Below, one piece after another: positions 17,216-25,846 of a DNA stretch of 64,000 bases. The stretch's first letter is position 1. The number at the start of each line of letters is the position of its first letter. The notes beneath the pieces were generated by a model, which saw nothing but the letters and a program-made list of their open reading frames with translations, ran no database searches and was not told the origin of the DNA. The stretch lies in contig OY282378.1 of the NCBI GenBank assembly GCA_958295835.1, positions 1,195,001 through 1,259,000 of the forward strand. The letters run 5' to 3'. The DNA is from an uncultured Gammaproteobacteria bacterium (GTDB taxonomy: Bacteria; Pseudomonadota; Gammaproteobacteria; HK1). Both the position numbers and the translations under genes were made by a program.

Positions 17216-18018
17216 TGTGCGGCATCACGACGCTTTCGCGTCTCGTCCAATCGATCGAGCAAGTCCATCAGTGCATCGACCTTTGCGACGATACGGTGTT
17301 GTTCGGCGAGAGGCGGCAGAGGGAGTGGAGTGTGAGCGAAGTATTCACGAGGAACCCGCTGTTGTCCGGCAGTTCCGGTCATTCGAGCTACTCCGTTCTT
17401 CAAGAAGTCAGGTGATTTATAGAAAAGCAGGAGATACTTTGGCACTACTGCATCTGCGAAAGGACGGACAACGTGCAATTCGGTAGTGCCCGCGCCGATA
17501 TCCCCTTCAAGCCCGGTCATGATGCAGGATTTGCGGTTCTGGAAACAGGGCGTAATCTTGGCGACGACGATGTCTCCTTCCGCGAAATGCGTGTATCCCT
17601 TTTTGATATCTCCCCACCGACGAGTTTCACTGACAACTGATTCACGGTAGTCAGTCGGAATGACAGGCATGGGACAAAAGGATACCTTTGTATCGTCCTC
17701 AACCTGATTTTTCGGACTCAGAACTCCAAGGGCCGCTGTACAGGTCCATGCCCAGCCTGACGGTAAATCCTCCGAATCCGAAACCGTCATGTCAGGTGAA
17801 GGAGGTGTGGTCTTTTTATTCCCTGTTTTCTTCTTCGCAGATTGGGTTCTTTTCACAGTAGCGCGTTCAATGAGTCGATTTGCCGGTTCATCTTCAGGAG
17901 CCTGTGGGACAAGTCGGCCCCGCACCGCAAGCCGGAGCACGAACTCCCGCAGCCGCGCGATACCATTCGGCGCCTCCGCGATCGTGTCGAAATTCGCGAT
18001 GAAGTCGCGGGGGGTCAT
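17173..18018 (-). CDS. hsdS: Type I restriction specificity subunit HsdS, C-terminally truncated
   Basis: 281 residues where two-domain HsdS proteins have about 400 or more. One conserved helical arm (IARLREFVLRLAVRGRLVPQ), one target recognition domain and the central conserved region (LPLPPLAEQHRIVAKVDALMDLLDRL) are present. Then the frame runs into AT-rich sequence and ends YVNATLHYINT. The second recognition domain is missing. It may be a half-HsdS that dimerises, or a broken subunit. The ATG at 18018 overlaps the hsdM stop. Confidence 0.82.
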   Translation of the reverse strand: MTPRDFIANFDTIAEAPNGIARLREFVLRLAVRGRLVPQAPEDEPANRLIERATVKRTQSAKKKTGNKKTTPPSPDMTVSDSEDLPSGWAWTCTAALGVLSPKNQVEDDTKVSFCPMPVIPTDYRESVVSETRRWGDIKKGYTHFAEGDIVVAKITPCFQNRKSCIMTGLEGDIGAGTTELHVVRPFADAVVPKYLLLFYKSPDFLKNGVARMTGTAGQQRVPREYFAHTPLPLPPLAEQHRIVAKVDALMDLLDRLDETRKRRDAAQSAYVNATLHYINT

Positions 18019-19544
18019 GCCGTGCGTTCCAGCGCTTCCGCCAGGGCTTGGCGAAGCTGCTCCCGCAAGGCCGCTGCCGTGTCCCGTTCCTTCTCGAACC
18101 TTGCCAGCAATTCGTCGGGATCTTCGTGGGCCTGCCCCGGCGCGTTCGGGTTCGAGAGGTCCAGGTTGAAGCCGCGCTCCCGGATCCGGTCGATGCCGAC
18201 CTTCCACGCGAACTCGTTCTCCATGCGGTCATTCCACCATGCCTTCTCCGGAGCGAATTCCTCGATGCGCATCGGCTTGGTCTTGGAATAGGACTTGTAG
18301 CCCTCGGGGTAGGGGTGCTCGTAGTACCAGACCTCCGAGGTCGGCCGGCCTTTCTCGAAGAACAGCACGTTGGTCCGGATGCTCGTGTAGGGCGCGAACA
18401 CGCCGTTGGGCAGGCGCACGATGGTGTGCAGGTTGCACTCGGTCAGCAGGCGCTCCTTCAGCCGGGTCTTCACCCCCTCGCCGAACAGGGTGCCGTCCGG
18501 CAGGACGACCGCCGCCCGGCCGCCGGGTTTCAGAAGCTCGACGATCAGGACCAGGAAGAGATCCGCGGTCTCCCGGGTGCGGAATTCGACCGGGAAGTTG
18601 TTCTCGATACCGTCCTCCTCCATCCCGCCGAAGGGCGGGTTCGTGAGCACCACGTCCACGCGATCCCGCAGGGTGAGGTCCCGGAGGGGCCGCGACAGCG
18701 TGTTGTCGTGGACGATCCCCGCCGGCACGTCGATGCCGTGCACGATCATGTTGGTCGCGCACAGCAGATGGGGCAGGGGCTTCTTCTCCACCCCCCGGAT
18801 GCTGGCCTGAAGCTGCGCCTCCTGCCCGGGAGTCTGCACGTCCTGCCGGCGGACGTGCTCGATGGCGCAGGCGAGGAAGCCGCCGGTGCCGCAGGCGGGG
18901 TCGAGGACGGATTCCCCGAGGCGGGGGTCGATCATGTCCACCGCGAACTGCGTGACGGCCCGGGGCGTGTAGTACTCCCCGGCGTTTCCGGCTCCCTGGA
19001 GGTCCTTGAGGATCCGTTCGTAAAGGTCTCCGAACAGGTGCCGGCCGGTGGCGTCGTTGAAGTCGATGTCGGTCTGGATCTTGTTGACGACCTGCCGTAG
19101 CAGGGTGCCCGACTTCATGTACTGGTAGGCGTCCTCGAAGACGCCCTTCACGAGCCGGCGGCGGCGACGGAGAGCCTGCGCCGCTTTCGCTTTCGGGCTT
19201 TGTCCCTTCCCGGGGGGGCCGACCTCCATGCCCTTGAGCGCGGGGAACAGAGTGTCGTCGACGAAGCCGAGCAGCCTGTCGCCGGTGATGCCTTCGGGGT
19301 CGGCGGCCCAGGCGCTCCAGCGCAGGTCTCCGGCGCTCTGCTTCTCTCCGCTCTCGGTCCAGGACACGTTGACGAGCGGCGACGCGAAGTCGTCTTCCAG
19401 AAGCGCCAGCTCCTGCTCGCGATCGTCCCAGATCTTCAGGAACAGCAGCCAGACGAGCTGACCGATACGCTGGGCGTCGCCATCGACGCCGACGTCCTTG
19501 CGCATGATGTCCTGGATGGACTTGATGGTGGTGGACATGGACAT
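18015..19544 (-). CDS. hsdM: Type I restriction DNA methyltransferase subunit HsdM
   Basis: About 509 residues; N6-adenine methyltransferase subunit. The N-terminal HsdM domain (IKSIQDIMRKDVGVDGDAQR) is followed by the SAM motif DPACGTGGF and the catalytic NPPF. An in-frame ATG at 19571 would add nine residues; 19544 gives the N-terminus usual for the family. Its stop overlaps hsdS by 4 bp. The order hsdR, TA pair, hsdM, hsdS on the minus strand indicates one operon. Confidence 0.92.
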   Translation of the reverse strand: MSMSTTIKSIQDIMRKDVGVDGDAQRIGQLVWLLFLKIWDDREQELALLEDDFASPLVNVSWTESGEKQSAGDLRWSAWAADPEGITGDRLLGFVDDTLFPALKGMEVGPPGKGQSPKAKAAQALRRRRRLVKGVFEDAYQYMKSGTLLRQVVNKIQTDIDFNDATGRHLFGDLYERILKDLQGAGNAGEYYTPRAVTQFAVDMIDPRLGESVLDPACGTGGFLACAIEHVRRQDVQTPGQEAQLQASIRGVEKKPLPHLLCATNMIVHGIDVPAGIVHDNTLSRPLRDLTLRDRVDVVLTNPPFGGMEEDGIENNFPVEFRTRETADLFLVLIVELLKPGGRAAVVLPDGTLFGEGVKTRLKERLLTECNLHTIVRLPNGVFAPYTSIRTNVLFFEKGRPTSEVWYYEHPYPEGYKSYSKTKPMRIEEFAPEKAWWNDRMENEFAWKVGIDRIRERGFNLDLSNPNAPGQAHEDPDELLARFEKERDTAAALREQLRQALAEALERTA

Positions 19545-19613
19545 GGAACGGGTCTCGCCTTCGTTCGTCACCGCATGGCAATCGGGGCAGCCGCCGAGAA
19601 CCGGGCCATGCGC

Positions 19614-20012
19614 TCAGTCGGTGGCGCGGAGGCGGTTCAGCCTGCCGGGCCATTCGAGGATGCGTCGGTCCGAGGTCACGAGGCGATGGCCGGCCAGCGC
19701 GGTGGCGACGATCAGGCGATCCGCCGGATCGGCATGGAAGTCGACGAGCTCCACGGCCCGGATGCCGATCTCACCGTCAACGGGAATCTCCACCACGCCC
19801 TGCTCCAGATGTTCCCGGCGCCACGAGTGAACGTCATCGGCCAGCCTGATGCGTCCCTTGTTCACAAGCGTGGCGACCTCCCGGAACGAGATCGCGGAAA
19901 CCGCGACTTCGTTCGACTGCCACGCCCGTTCTATCTCCCGGCGGGCGTTGTTTCCCAGCCTGCGATCGCCCAGCCGGAGCCATAGCAGGGCGCCGGTATC
20001 GAGAAGGATCAG
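19614..20012 (-). CDS. VapC-like PIN domain toxin with probable CTG start
   Basis: About 132 residues; predicted PIN-fold RNase toxin. Acidic motifs: LLDTGALLW near the N-terminus, SFREVA, and ADPADRLIVATAL with VTSDRRIL near the C-terminus. No ATG or GTG sits where PIN toxins begin. However, a strong AGGAGGAAG site lies 7-8 bases before a CTG at 20012, which overlaps the antitoxin stop as CTGA. An ATG at 20051 is in frame but lacks a ribosome site and adds a Gly-rich stretch. The pair lies between hsdR and hsdM. Confidence 0.82.
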   Translation of the reverse strand: MILLDTGALLWLRLGDRRLGNNARREIERAWQSNEVAVSAISFREVATLVNKGRIRLADDVHSWRREHLEQGVVEIPVDGEIGIRAVELVDFHADPADRLIVATALAGHRLVTSDRRILEWPGRLNRLRATD

Positions 20013-20290
20013 CGGTCTTCCTCCTGGACCCTGCCGGCCTCCGCCTCCCATGCCACATCGAAGGGTTCGTCGAGGTCACCACGAATTTCGAGCTTCCCTC
20101 GATCGATACCGAAGAGAGTGTCCGGTTTCCTGCGATAGGGGATCAGCCGCGAGACCGGCCGTCCGTTCTTGGTGATGACGATCTCGGCGCCGTTGTCCGC
20201 GACCTCGTCCATCAGTTTGAGGCATCTGGCTTTGAACTCGGAAGCCTTGATCGTCCTGACGCCGGTCGGGCTGGTATTGCGCGTTTCCAT
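20009..20290 (-). CDS. Phd/YefM-type antitoxin
   Basis: 93 residues with the Phd/YefM signature VRTIKASEFKARCLKLMDEV, then IVITKNGRPVSRLIP. It has a C-terminal acidic tail that would bind the PIN toxin. The ATG at 20290 has GGGAAA upstream and was chosen over one at 20365, which would precede the conserved domain by 25 odd residues. Adjacent AT-rich bases (20320-20370), just downstream of the hsdR stop, could hold a promoter for the TA-hsdMS part. Confidence 0.85.
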   Translation of the reverse strand: METRNTSPTGVRTIKASEFKARCLKLMDEVADNGAEIVITKNGRPVSRLIPYRRKPDTLFGIDRGKLEIRGDLDEPFDVAWEAEAGRVQEEDR

Positions 20291-20368
20291 GGTGTTTTCC
20301 CGAGGGGGCCGCTTCAGGGATTCGATGAAAGTACCATAGTCATGTCTATGGTCACATAGAATCATATG

Positions 20369-22717
20369 CTACGCGGCGGTGTCGTACAGGGCGGCTTCGA
20401 GCGCGCGGACGGCGGCAACGTACCCGCTCCTCCCGCCGAAGCGCCCGACCAGCTCGACCGGGGTGCCGAGGCCGGAGAGGGGCTGCACGCGAAGGACGCC
20501 GAGGTCCTCCGCCGGGGTCAGCCCTTCGTCGGCGTACTTGTCGAGCAGGGCATCGAGCACGACGCGGGCCTGTGCGCCGTACCTGGTGAACACGTCCCGT
20601 TTCTTCACGTTCTCGGCCCGCTCCCGGCGGGTGAGCGGAGGCCGGCCGTAGACCACGTGGCAGATCAGATCGAAGGCATCGAGGTCCTTCCCGACCACTT
20701 CGTTCAACTCCTCGAACAGAACCCCTTGCTCGCGGAGCTCGTCGACCACCGCCGCCTTCCGATCGCTCCCGGTCCATCGCCGCAGGAAATCCGCAAGCGT
20801 GGCGTACTTCTCCCTGACGGCCTCCCTGGTGTATTCGGTGAGCGACTCGGTGATGAGCCGGCCGTCATCGCCGTAGTACTGGACGCGCTCGGCGACGACC
20901 ATGACGGGGACGCCGCTGATGACGTACCTCGTCGTGCCTCCGGGCGGCGGGTCGGGGTCGCCGATCGGGCCTCCGTCGTCCCCGCCCTCGCCCGTTCCGT
21001 CATCGGGAGGGAGGGGCGGCTCGCCGCTGCCGGGCTCGTAGACGACGACCGGCTCCCCGTCGAAGGCCGGATCGGCGAACAGCTCGGTGGCCTTCCTGAA
21101 GTCCATGATGGTGAACCAGAGCTTGCCGGCGTCTTCGTGGATGCGGGTGCCGCGCCCCACGATCTGCTTGAATTCGATCATCGACTCGATGCGCTGGTCC
21201 AGCACGATGAGCTTGCAGGTCCTGGCGTCCACGCCGGTCGTCAACAGCTTCGAGGTAGTGGCGATGAACGGGTAGCGCCGTTCGGGGTGGATGAAGTCGT
21301 CGAGCGCCCGCTTGCCCTCGTCGTTGTCGCCCGTGATGCGCACGACGCACTTCGAGGTGTTGCCGGCCTCCGCCGGCAGGCGCTTCGCGACCTCGTTGAC
21401 GAGCGCCGAACGCATCCGCTCCGCATGATCGATGGTCTCGCAGAAGACGATGGTCTTGCCGTAGGGGTCGGTCCCCGCGAGATATTCGACGGTCTTCTCG
21501 GCAACCCGCCTGGTGCGTTCGTTCAGCACCAGCACCCGGTCCATGTCGCGCTGGTTGTAGACGCGATCCTCGATCTCCCGGCCGAGGTCGTCGATCATGC
21601 CCGCCGGTGGCCGCCAGCCCTGCAAGTCCTTGTCGAGGTCGATGCGGACGACCTTGTAGGGCGCGAGGAATCCGTCCTCGATACCCTGCTTGAGGGTGTA
21701 CGTGTAGACCGGCTCGCCGAAGTAGGTGAGGGTGCTGACCTCGGCGGTCTCCTTCGGGGTGGCGGTCAGGCCGAGCTGGATGGCGGGCTCGAAGTAGTCG
21801 AGGATCTCCCGCCACGCGCTGTCCTCGCGGGCGCTGCCCCGGTGGCATTCGTCGATGACCACCAGGTCGAAGAAGCCGCGGCTGAACTGCTTGTAGACGT
21901 TCTTCTCTTCCTCGCTTCCGCTGACGGCCTGGTAGAGCGCCAGGTAGACCTCGTAGCTCGGGTCCATGTTGCGGTCCCGGACCTTGGTCATCACCGGGCC
22001 GAAAGGCTTGAAGTCGTTGGTCATGGTCTGGTCGGCGAGGATGTTCCGGTCCACGAGGAACAGCACCCGCCTGACCTTCTCCGCTTTCCACAGCCGCCAG
22101 ATGATCTGGAAGACGGTGAGGGTTTTTCCCGTGCCCGTGGCCATGGCCAGCAGCACCCGGCGTTGGCCCCGCGCGACGGCTTCCACCGCCCGCTGGATGG
22201 CGGCGCGCTGGTAGTAGCGGGGCTCCTTGCCGCCGGGGTCCTCGTAACAGGGCTGCCGGGCGAGTTTGCCGGATGCGTCGTCGAGTCCTTTCCAGGCCCG
22301 GTAGCGCCGCCACAGGTCTTCCGGGGAGGGAAATTCGTCCAGGCCGATCTGCCGCTCGACCGGGGAGGACCGCCCGGTGCGGTCGTGGAACAGGAAGGCG
22401 TCGCCGTTCGACGAGAACACGAAGGGCACGTCGAGGGCCTCCGCGTAAGCGATGGCCTGCTGCAACCCGCCGCCGACCGGGTGATGGTTGTCCTTGGCCT
22501 CCACCACCGCCAGCGGAAGGTTCGGCTGGTAGAACAGGAGGTAGTCGGCCCGCTTCCTCTCCCCGCGCACGGCCAGCTTGCCCCGAACGATGATCCGGCC
22601 GGCCGTGAACCCGTATTCGCGGCGGACCTGCGTGTGGGCGTCCCATCCGGCGCCGGTGATGGCCGGGGTGACGTAGTTGTCGCAGATCCCGGCTTCGTTC
22701 AGGGTCTTCTTGTTCAT
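20369..22717 (-). CDS. hsdR: Type I restriction endonuclease/translocase subunit HsdR (EcoEI-type)
   Basis: 782 residues. The N-terminal PD-(D/E)XK nuclease core is RADYLLFYQP and AVVEAKD (residues 55-75). The SF2 translocase follows: Walker A MATGTGKT, DECH box in VVIDECHRG, TATP, and motif VI in QIVGRGTRIHED. An acidic/Pro/Gly linker (GTGEGGDDGGPIGDPDPPPG) separates it from the EcoEI-type C-terminal domain that contacts HsdM. The start MNKKTLNEAGICDNYVTPAI is normal for the family, so the protein is full length. Confidence 0.93.
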   Translation of the reverse strand: MNKKTLNEAGICDNYVTPAITGAGWDAHTQVRREYGFTAGRIIVRGKLAVRGERKRADYLLFYQPNLPLAVVEAKDNHHPVGGGLQQAIAYAEALDVPFVFSSNGDAFLFHDRTGRSSPVERQIGLDEFPSPEDLWRRYRAWKGLDDASGKLARQPCYEDPGGKEPRYYQRAAIQRAVEAVARGQRRVLLAMATGTGKTLTVFQIIWRLWKAEKVRRVLFLVDRNILADQTMTNDFKPFGPVMTKVRDRNMDPSYEVYLALYQAVSGSEEEKNVYKQFSRGFFDLVVIDECHRGSAREDSAWREILDYFEPAIQLGLTATPKETAEVSTLTYFGEPVYTYTLKQGIEDGFLAPYKVVRIDLDKDLQGWRPPAGMIDDLGREIEDRVYNQRDMDRVLVLNERTRRVAEKTVEYLAGTDPYGKTIVFCETIDHAERMRSALVNEVAKRLPAEAGNTSKCVVRITGDNDEGKRALDDFIHPERRYPFIATTSKLLTTGVDARTCKLIVLDQRIESMIEFKQIVGRGTRIHEDAGKLWFTIMDFRKATELFADPAFDGEPVVVYEPGSGEPPLPPDDGTGEGGDDGGPIGDPDPPPGGTTRYVISGVPVMVVAERVQYYGDDGRLITESLTEYTREAVREKYATLADFLRRWTGSDRKAAVVDELREQGVLFEELNEVVGKDLDAFDLICHVVYGRPPLTRRERAENVKKRDVFTRYGAQARVVLDALLDKYADEGLTPAEDLGVLRVQPLSGLGTPVELVGRFGGRSGYVAAVRALEAALYDTAA

Positions 22718-22929
22718 CGGTTCATGACCCCGCGCGGCGTGCAGTGGAAATGCACTACGCCCCGGAGTGTTTCATTTGATCGGCTTCAGGCCGCAAGTGA
22801 AACATGCTTGATTCCGGCCAAGGATAGCGAGTCCGTCTTTGCCCTGCCTCCACTCCGAGAATGCACGGCCGGACAAGGACCGCTGAACTGCGGCCATGGC
22901 AGCGCCTGTTCATCCCCTTCTCCGATTTC

Positions 22930-23095
22930 CGCGGGCATCGCCAGGCGCGCAGAGCAATCTTCGAGTTCATCGAGGGATGGTATAACCCGCATCGTCGTCA
23001 CCAGGGTCTTGGTCAGCAATCCCCGATGGCCTTCGAGAGGAGCTACCAGGAAGCGGCATGAAACCCAAGCCCTTCACTGTCCACTGAAACGGGGC
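22930..23095 (+). mobile_element. IS3-family transposase (OrfB) 3' remnant with right end
   Basis: The frame to the stop at 23059-23061 reads ARRAIFEFIEGWYNPHRRHQ, then GLGQQSPMAFERSYQEA. This is the C-terminal tail of IS3-type OrfB after the last catalytic Glu. About 20 bp later comes TGTCCACTGAAACGGGGCAA, a typical IS3 terminal sequence, so the right end survives at about 23070-23095. The rest of the element is deleted. The remainder of the 22718-23389 gap holds no gene I can support. Confidence 0.78.
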
Positions 23096-23389
23096 AACTC
23101 CACGAGCGCCTCATCCATTTCAACGGCGAGCGCTTTCTCGGCCCGTACGAGAGCGGCAAATAGCGCGCGCCCGAGCCCCAGGACAACATGGCGCCGTTTC
23201 CTTGCCAACGGGCCGCATGATGGATCAGGTTCAGATGCACCCCGATGTTAGTCTTGTCCCATGAGACATGAGCCTGAAGGAGTGGCGCGCGAGCGTCGGT
23301 GTCCACGTGGGCGCCGGCTTCCGCGGTGCACCCGGGGGGCGAGACGGTTCGCGGTATGGAATCGATTCCGGTGTGCGGGCGGAATACGG

Positions 23390-23764
23390 TCAGCGTTGCA
23401 GCGGTTCCAGCGTCGCCGGCACGCTACCTGCGTCCATGGCCAGAAAGCGGACGAGACTGCTCGCGACCGCCTCAGCGTCGCGTGCCGACAACGTGCCGGC
23501 CTTGCGGAGGATCAAGGCGTCATCCAGGGTGAAGAGCTTGAGACGGACCTTGCACGGGACGCCGAGGCCGGCTTCGCGCCACCCTCGGATCGTGACGTCG
23601 CTGGGCCATTCGCTCTCCGCCGACGTGATCATGGCCAGAATCGATTGATCGTGGGCCGCGTTGAAATCCGGCGACGAGATGACCAGGGCCGGACGCCGCC
23701 TCACGGCCTGCCGATCGGTGAACGGAAAGGGCACGACGACGACATCGAACGGTTCAAAGGTCAC
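23390..23764 (-). CDS. MazF/PemK-family toxin
   Basis: 124 residues. Typical MazF/PemK opening FDVVVVPFPFTD, then RRRPALVISSPDFN and a long C-terminal half. Predicted mRNA endoribonuclease that blocks growth when free of antitoxin. The start overlaps the end of the antitoxin gene by 11 bp. Both are on the minus strand. Confidence 0.85.
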   Translation of the reverse strand: MTFEPFDVVVVPFPFTDRQAVRRRPALVISSPDFNAAHDQSILAMITSAESEWPSDVTIRGWREAGLGVPCKVRLKLFTLDDALILRKAGTLSARDAEAVASSLVRFLAMDAGSVPATLEPLQR

Positions 23765-23978
23765 GCCAGGCTTCCTCGTCCTCCGGCGAAGTCCATTCGC
23801 TCAGCGCTTCGGAGAGACCTTGCAGGTGATCGTCCCGCTCCTCGGTCACCTTGCGGACAACCACGTGATCGCCCTCCGTTTCGAATGCGAGCACGTCGCC
23901 CGCGTAGAGACCCGCCGCTTCGCGGATGCTCTTCGGGATCGTCGTCTGCCCGCGCGCCGTGATCTTGGAGAACTTCAT
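23754..23978 (-). CDS. AbrB/MazE-family antitoxin
   Basis: 74 residues; swapped-hairpin AbrB domain MKFSKITARGQTTIPKSIRE, then an acidic tail (SEWTSPEDEEAWRDL) that would neutralise the toxin. The ATG at 23978 begins exactly at the conserved domain; an upstream ATG at 24008 adds ten residues. It should bind its own promoter. The 349-bp gap after it (23979-24327) holds no gene, only GC-rich sequence with a repeated GCCGGAACGACAC (about 24101 and 24158). Confidence 0.85.
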   Translation of the reverse strand: MKFSKITARGQTTIPKSIREAAGLYAGDVLAFETEGDHVVVRKVTEERDDHLQGLSEALSEWTSPEDEEAWRDL

Positions 23979-24327
23979 TGTCCCGGCATCCCGCGACCCG
24001 GCGAACAATGCGGATCAGGGACGCCTACAGCCCTTTCCTGCCCGAATCCGCCGGCCCGGAGGTCATGCCGTGGATGCATTCCCGCACCCAAACCGGAGTC
24101 GCCGGAACGACACTTTCCGGACCCCCGCGGCCCGCATTCGCGGACCCAAGGCCCGCCGGAACGACACGAACCGCGCGGGACGCCACATCCCGCCAATCCT
24201 GCCAAGAGGTCTGTCCCCGTGAAGCCCTTGCCCGCAAGAGAGAGCCGCGGAAGCCGGCAAGAGGGCGGGAATCCACACGTCACGAACGATTCTCGGTCAT
24301 CTTGCACAGGACGTCACGGGGCAGGCG

Positions 24328-25464
24328 CTAAACGCCGATACGCGCGCCGCCCGAAACGCGCCAATTCCCGTCCGCGACCGCCACCTCACGCTCCGCTCCG
24401 TCCGGGAGCGTCACCCGAAGCGCGTCCGGCTCCCGCTTCGTCGCGACCATCGCGAGGGCCACGTTGCGTTCGAGCCGCGGCGAGTACGCTGCGCTCGTGA
24501 CGTATCCGGCGGCGCGGCCGGCGGCGTGCAGCGGCAGGAACGCCATGTTCGGCTCGATCCGCTCGCCGCCGATGACCACACGTTCCAGCCGTCGGGCCGG
24601 CGGCCTCCCCCGCCGTGCCGCGAGCGCGTCGCGCGCGAGGTACTCGGCCGGCTTGTCGAGATCGCAGAACGCATCGAGCCCGGCCTCGAAGGGATCGTGC
24701 TCCAGGGTCACGTCGGTTCCATACGAGATCAGCCGGCTCTCGATGCGTTCGATGAGGTTCGGGGACCCGGGACGGATTCCGTACCGCGCGCCCGCGTCCC
24801 GGATCCGATCCCAGAGCGCGCCCCCGAGCGCACCGTCCCGGAGGTAGATCTCGAACCCGCCCTGCTTGCTCCAGCCCGAACGCGCGACCACCACGGGGAT
24901 GCCGTCGATCTCGGTCTCCCGGAACCGGAAGAAGCGCAGTGCCCGCGTCCAGGCGCCGATGGCGGCCTCGGCCACGTCGCCCGCCAGCGGCCCCTGCAAT
25001 GCGAGCGGCGAGACGTCCGGCTCGGTCACGGAAACATCGAGCCCCCGCCCCGCCGCGAGGCCCTTCGCCCAGAGCAGCACGTCGGAGTCCGCGACGGAAA
25101 CCCAGAAATGGTCCTCGGCAAGCCGGAGGATCAGCGGGTCGTTGACGATTCCACCGTGCTCGTCGGCGAGGGGTGCGTACTTGCACTGGCCGACCGCGCA
25201 CCGTCCGACGTCGCGCGGGGTCATCAGCTCGACCAGCGCGAGCGCGTCCCGCCCGTGGATCTCGACCTGCCGCTCCCCCGCGACATCCCAGAGCTGGACC
25301 CGCTCGGTGAGATGCCGGTAGTCCGCCTCCAGCGACTCGTACACCGTCGGCAGCAGCATGTGGTTGTAGACGGTGAACGCCTGCACCCCCTCCGCGAGCA
25401 CGCGGTCGTGGAACGGGGTCGAGCGCAGCCGGGGGGAGACGGAGAGGGTGAAGGGAGGGGGCAT
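24328..25464 (-). CDS. dmdA: DmdA-like dimethylsulfoniopropionate demethylase (GcvT family)
   Basis: 378-residue THF-dependent aminomethyltransferase-fold protein, close to DmdA (about 369 residues) and longer in pattern than GcvT. Landmarks shared with DmdA: QLWDVAGERQVEI, MTPRDVGRC, GQCKYAPLADEHGGIVNDPL, FWVSVADSDVLLW, VSPLALQGP, SGWSKQGGFEIYL and GSPNLIERIES. DmdA moves a methyl group from DMSP to THF, giving methylmercaptopropionate. The ATG at 25464 has GAGG six bases upstream; the ATG six bases earlier is too close. Other DMSP-pathway genes are not in view, so an aminomethyltransferase paralogue remains possible. Confidence 0.72.
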   Translation of the reverse strand: MPPPFTLSVSPRLRSTPFHDRVLAEGVQAFTVYNHMLLPTVYESLEADYRHLTERVQLWDVAGERQVEIHGRDALALVELMTPRDVGRCAVGQCKYAPLADEHGGIVNDPLILRLAEDHFWVSVADSDVLLWAKGLAAGRGLDVSVTEPDVSPLALQGPLAGDVAEAAIGAWTRALRFFRFRETEIDGIPVVVARSGWSKQGGFEIYLRDGALGGALWDRIRDAGARYGIRPGSPNLIERIESRLISYGTDVTLEHDPFEAGLDAFCDLDKPAEYLARDALAARRGRPPARRLERVVIGGERIEPNMAFLPLHAAGRAAGYVTSAAYSPRLERNVALAMVATKREPDALRVTLPDGAEREVAVADGNWRVSGGARIGV

Positions 25465-25846
25465 CTGCATCCTCGTGATGGAACAAGACTGTTTCCCGCC
25501 CGTCAACGACGTTGGCCGAAGGGCGACCACACCAGGAGCCGCCCTCCGCATGATTTCACGATTCGGTGTTCCGGTCGTTCCGGCGGTTCGAGCATCCAAG
25601 GCAAAGCCATCTGGAAATATACCGGCATCGGTCCGTTGCGCGGTCCGGTGGCGTTCGATTCGGTTGCGGCTCCAGCCGGGAGACGTGCTGGTGTTCTCGT
25701 CCCGGGTGATCCGGTGACGATCGATTCAGTGGCGACCCCAACCGCGCCGAATGGACACCCGGATGATGACGGCGCAGACTCGGGACGAGCGGTCGGCGGT
25801 GAACGGCCCTCGACCTCCCACTCCACCCCGAAGATACGTATCCGCC

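Noticed and set aside
23100..23162. Short frame HERLIHFNGERFLGPYESGK after the IS3 end
   Set aside because: Looks coding but matches no family I recognise, and has no start or ribosome site; possibly a cut gene end.
20366..23251. 961-codon plus-strand open frame opposite hsdR
   Set aside because: Mirror frame of the HsdR gene; low-complexity composition and no recognisable motif apart from the separate IS3 tail at its end.
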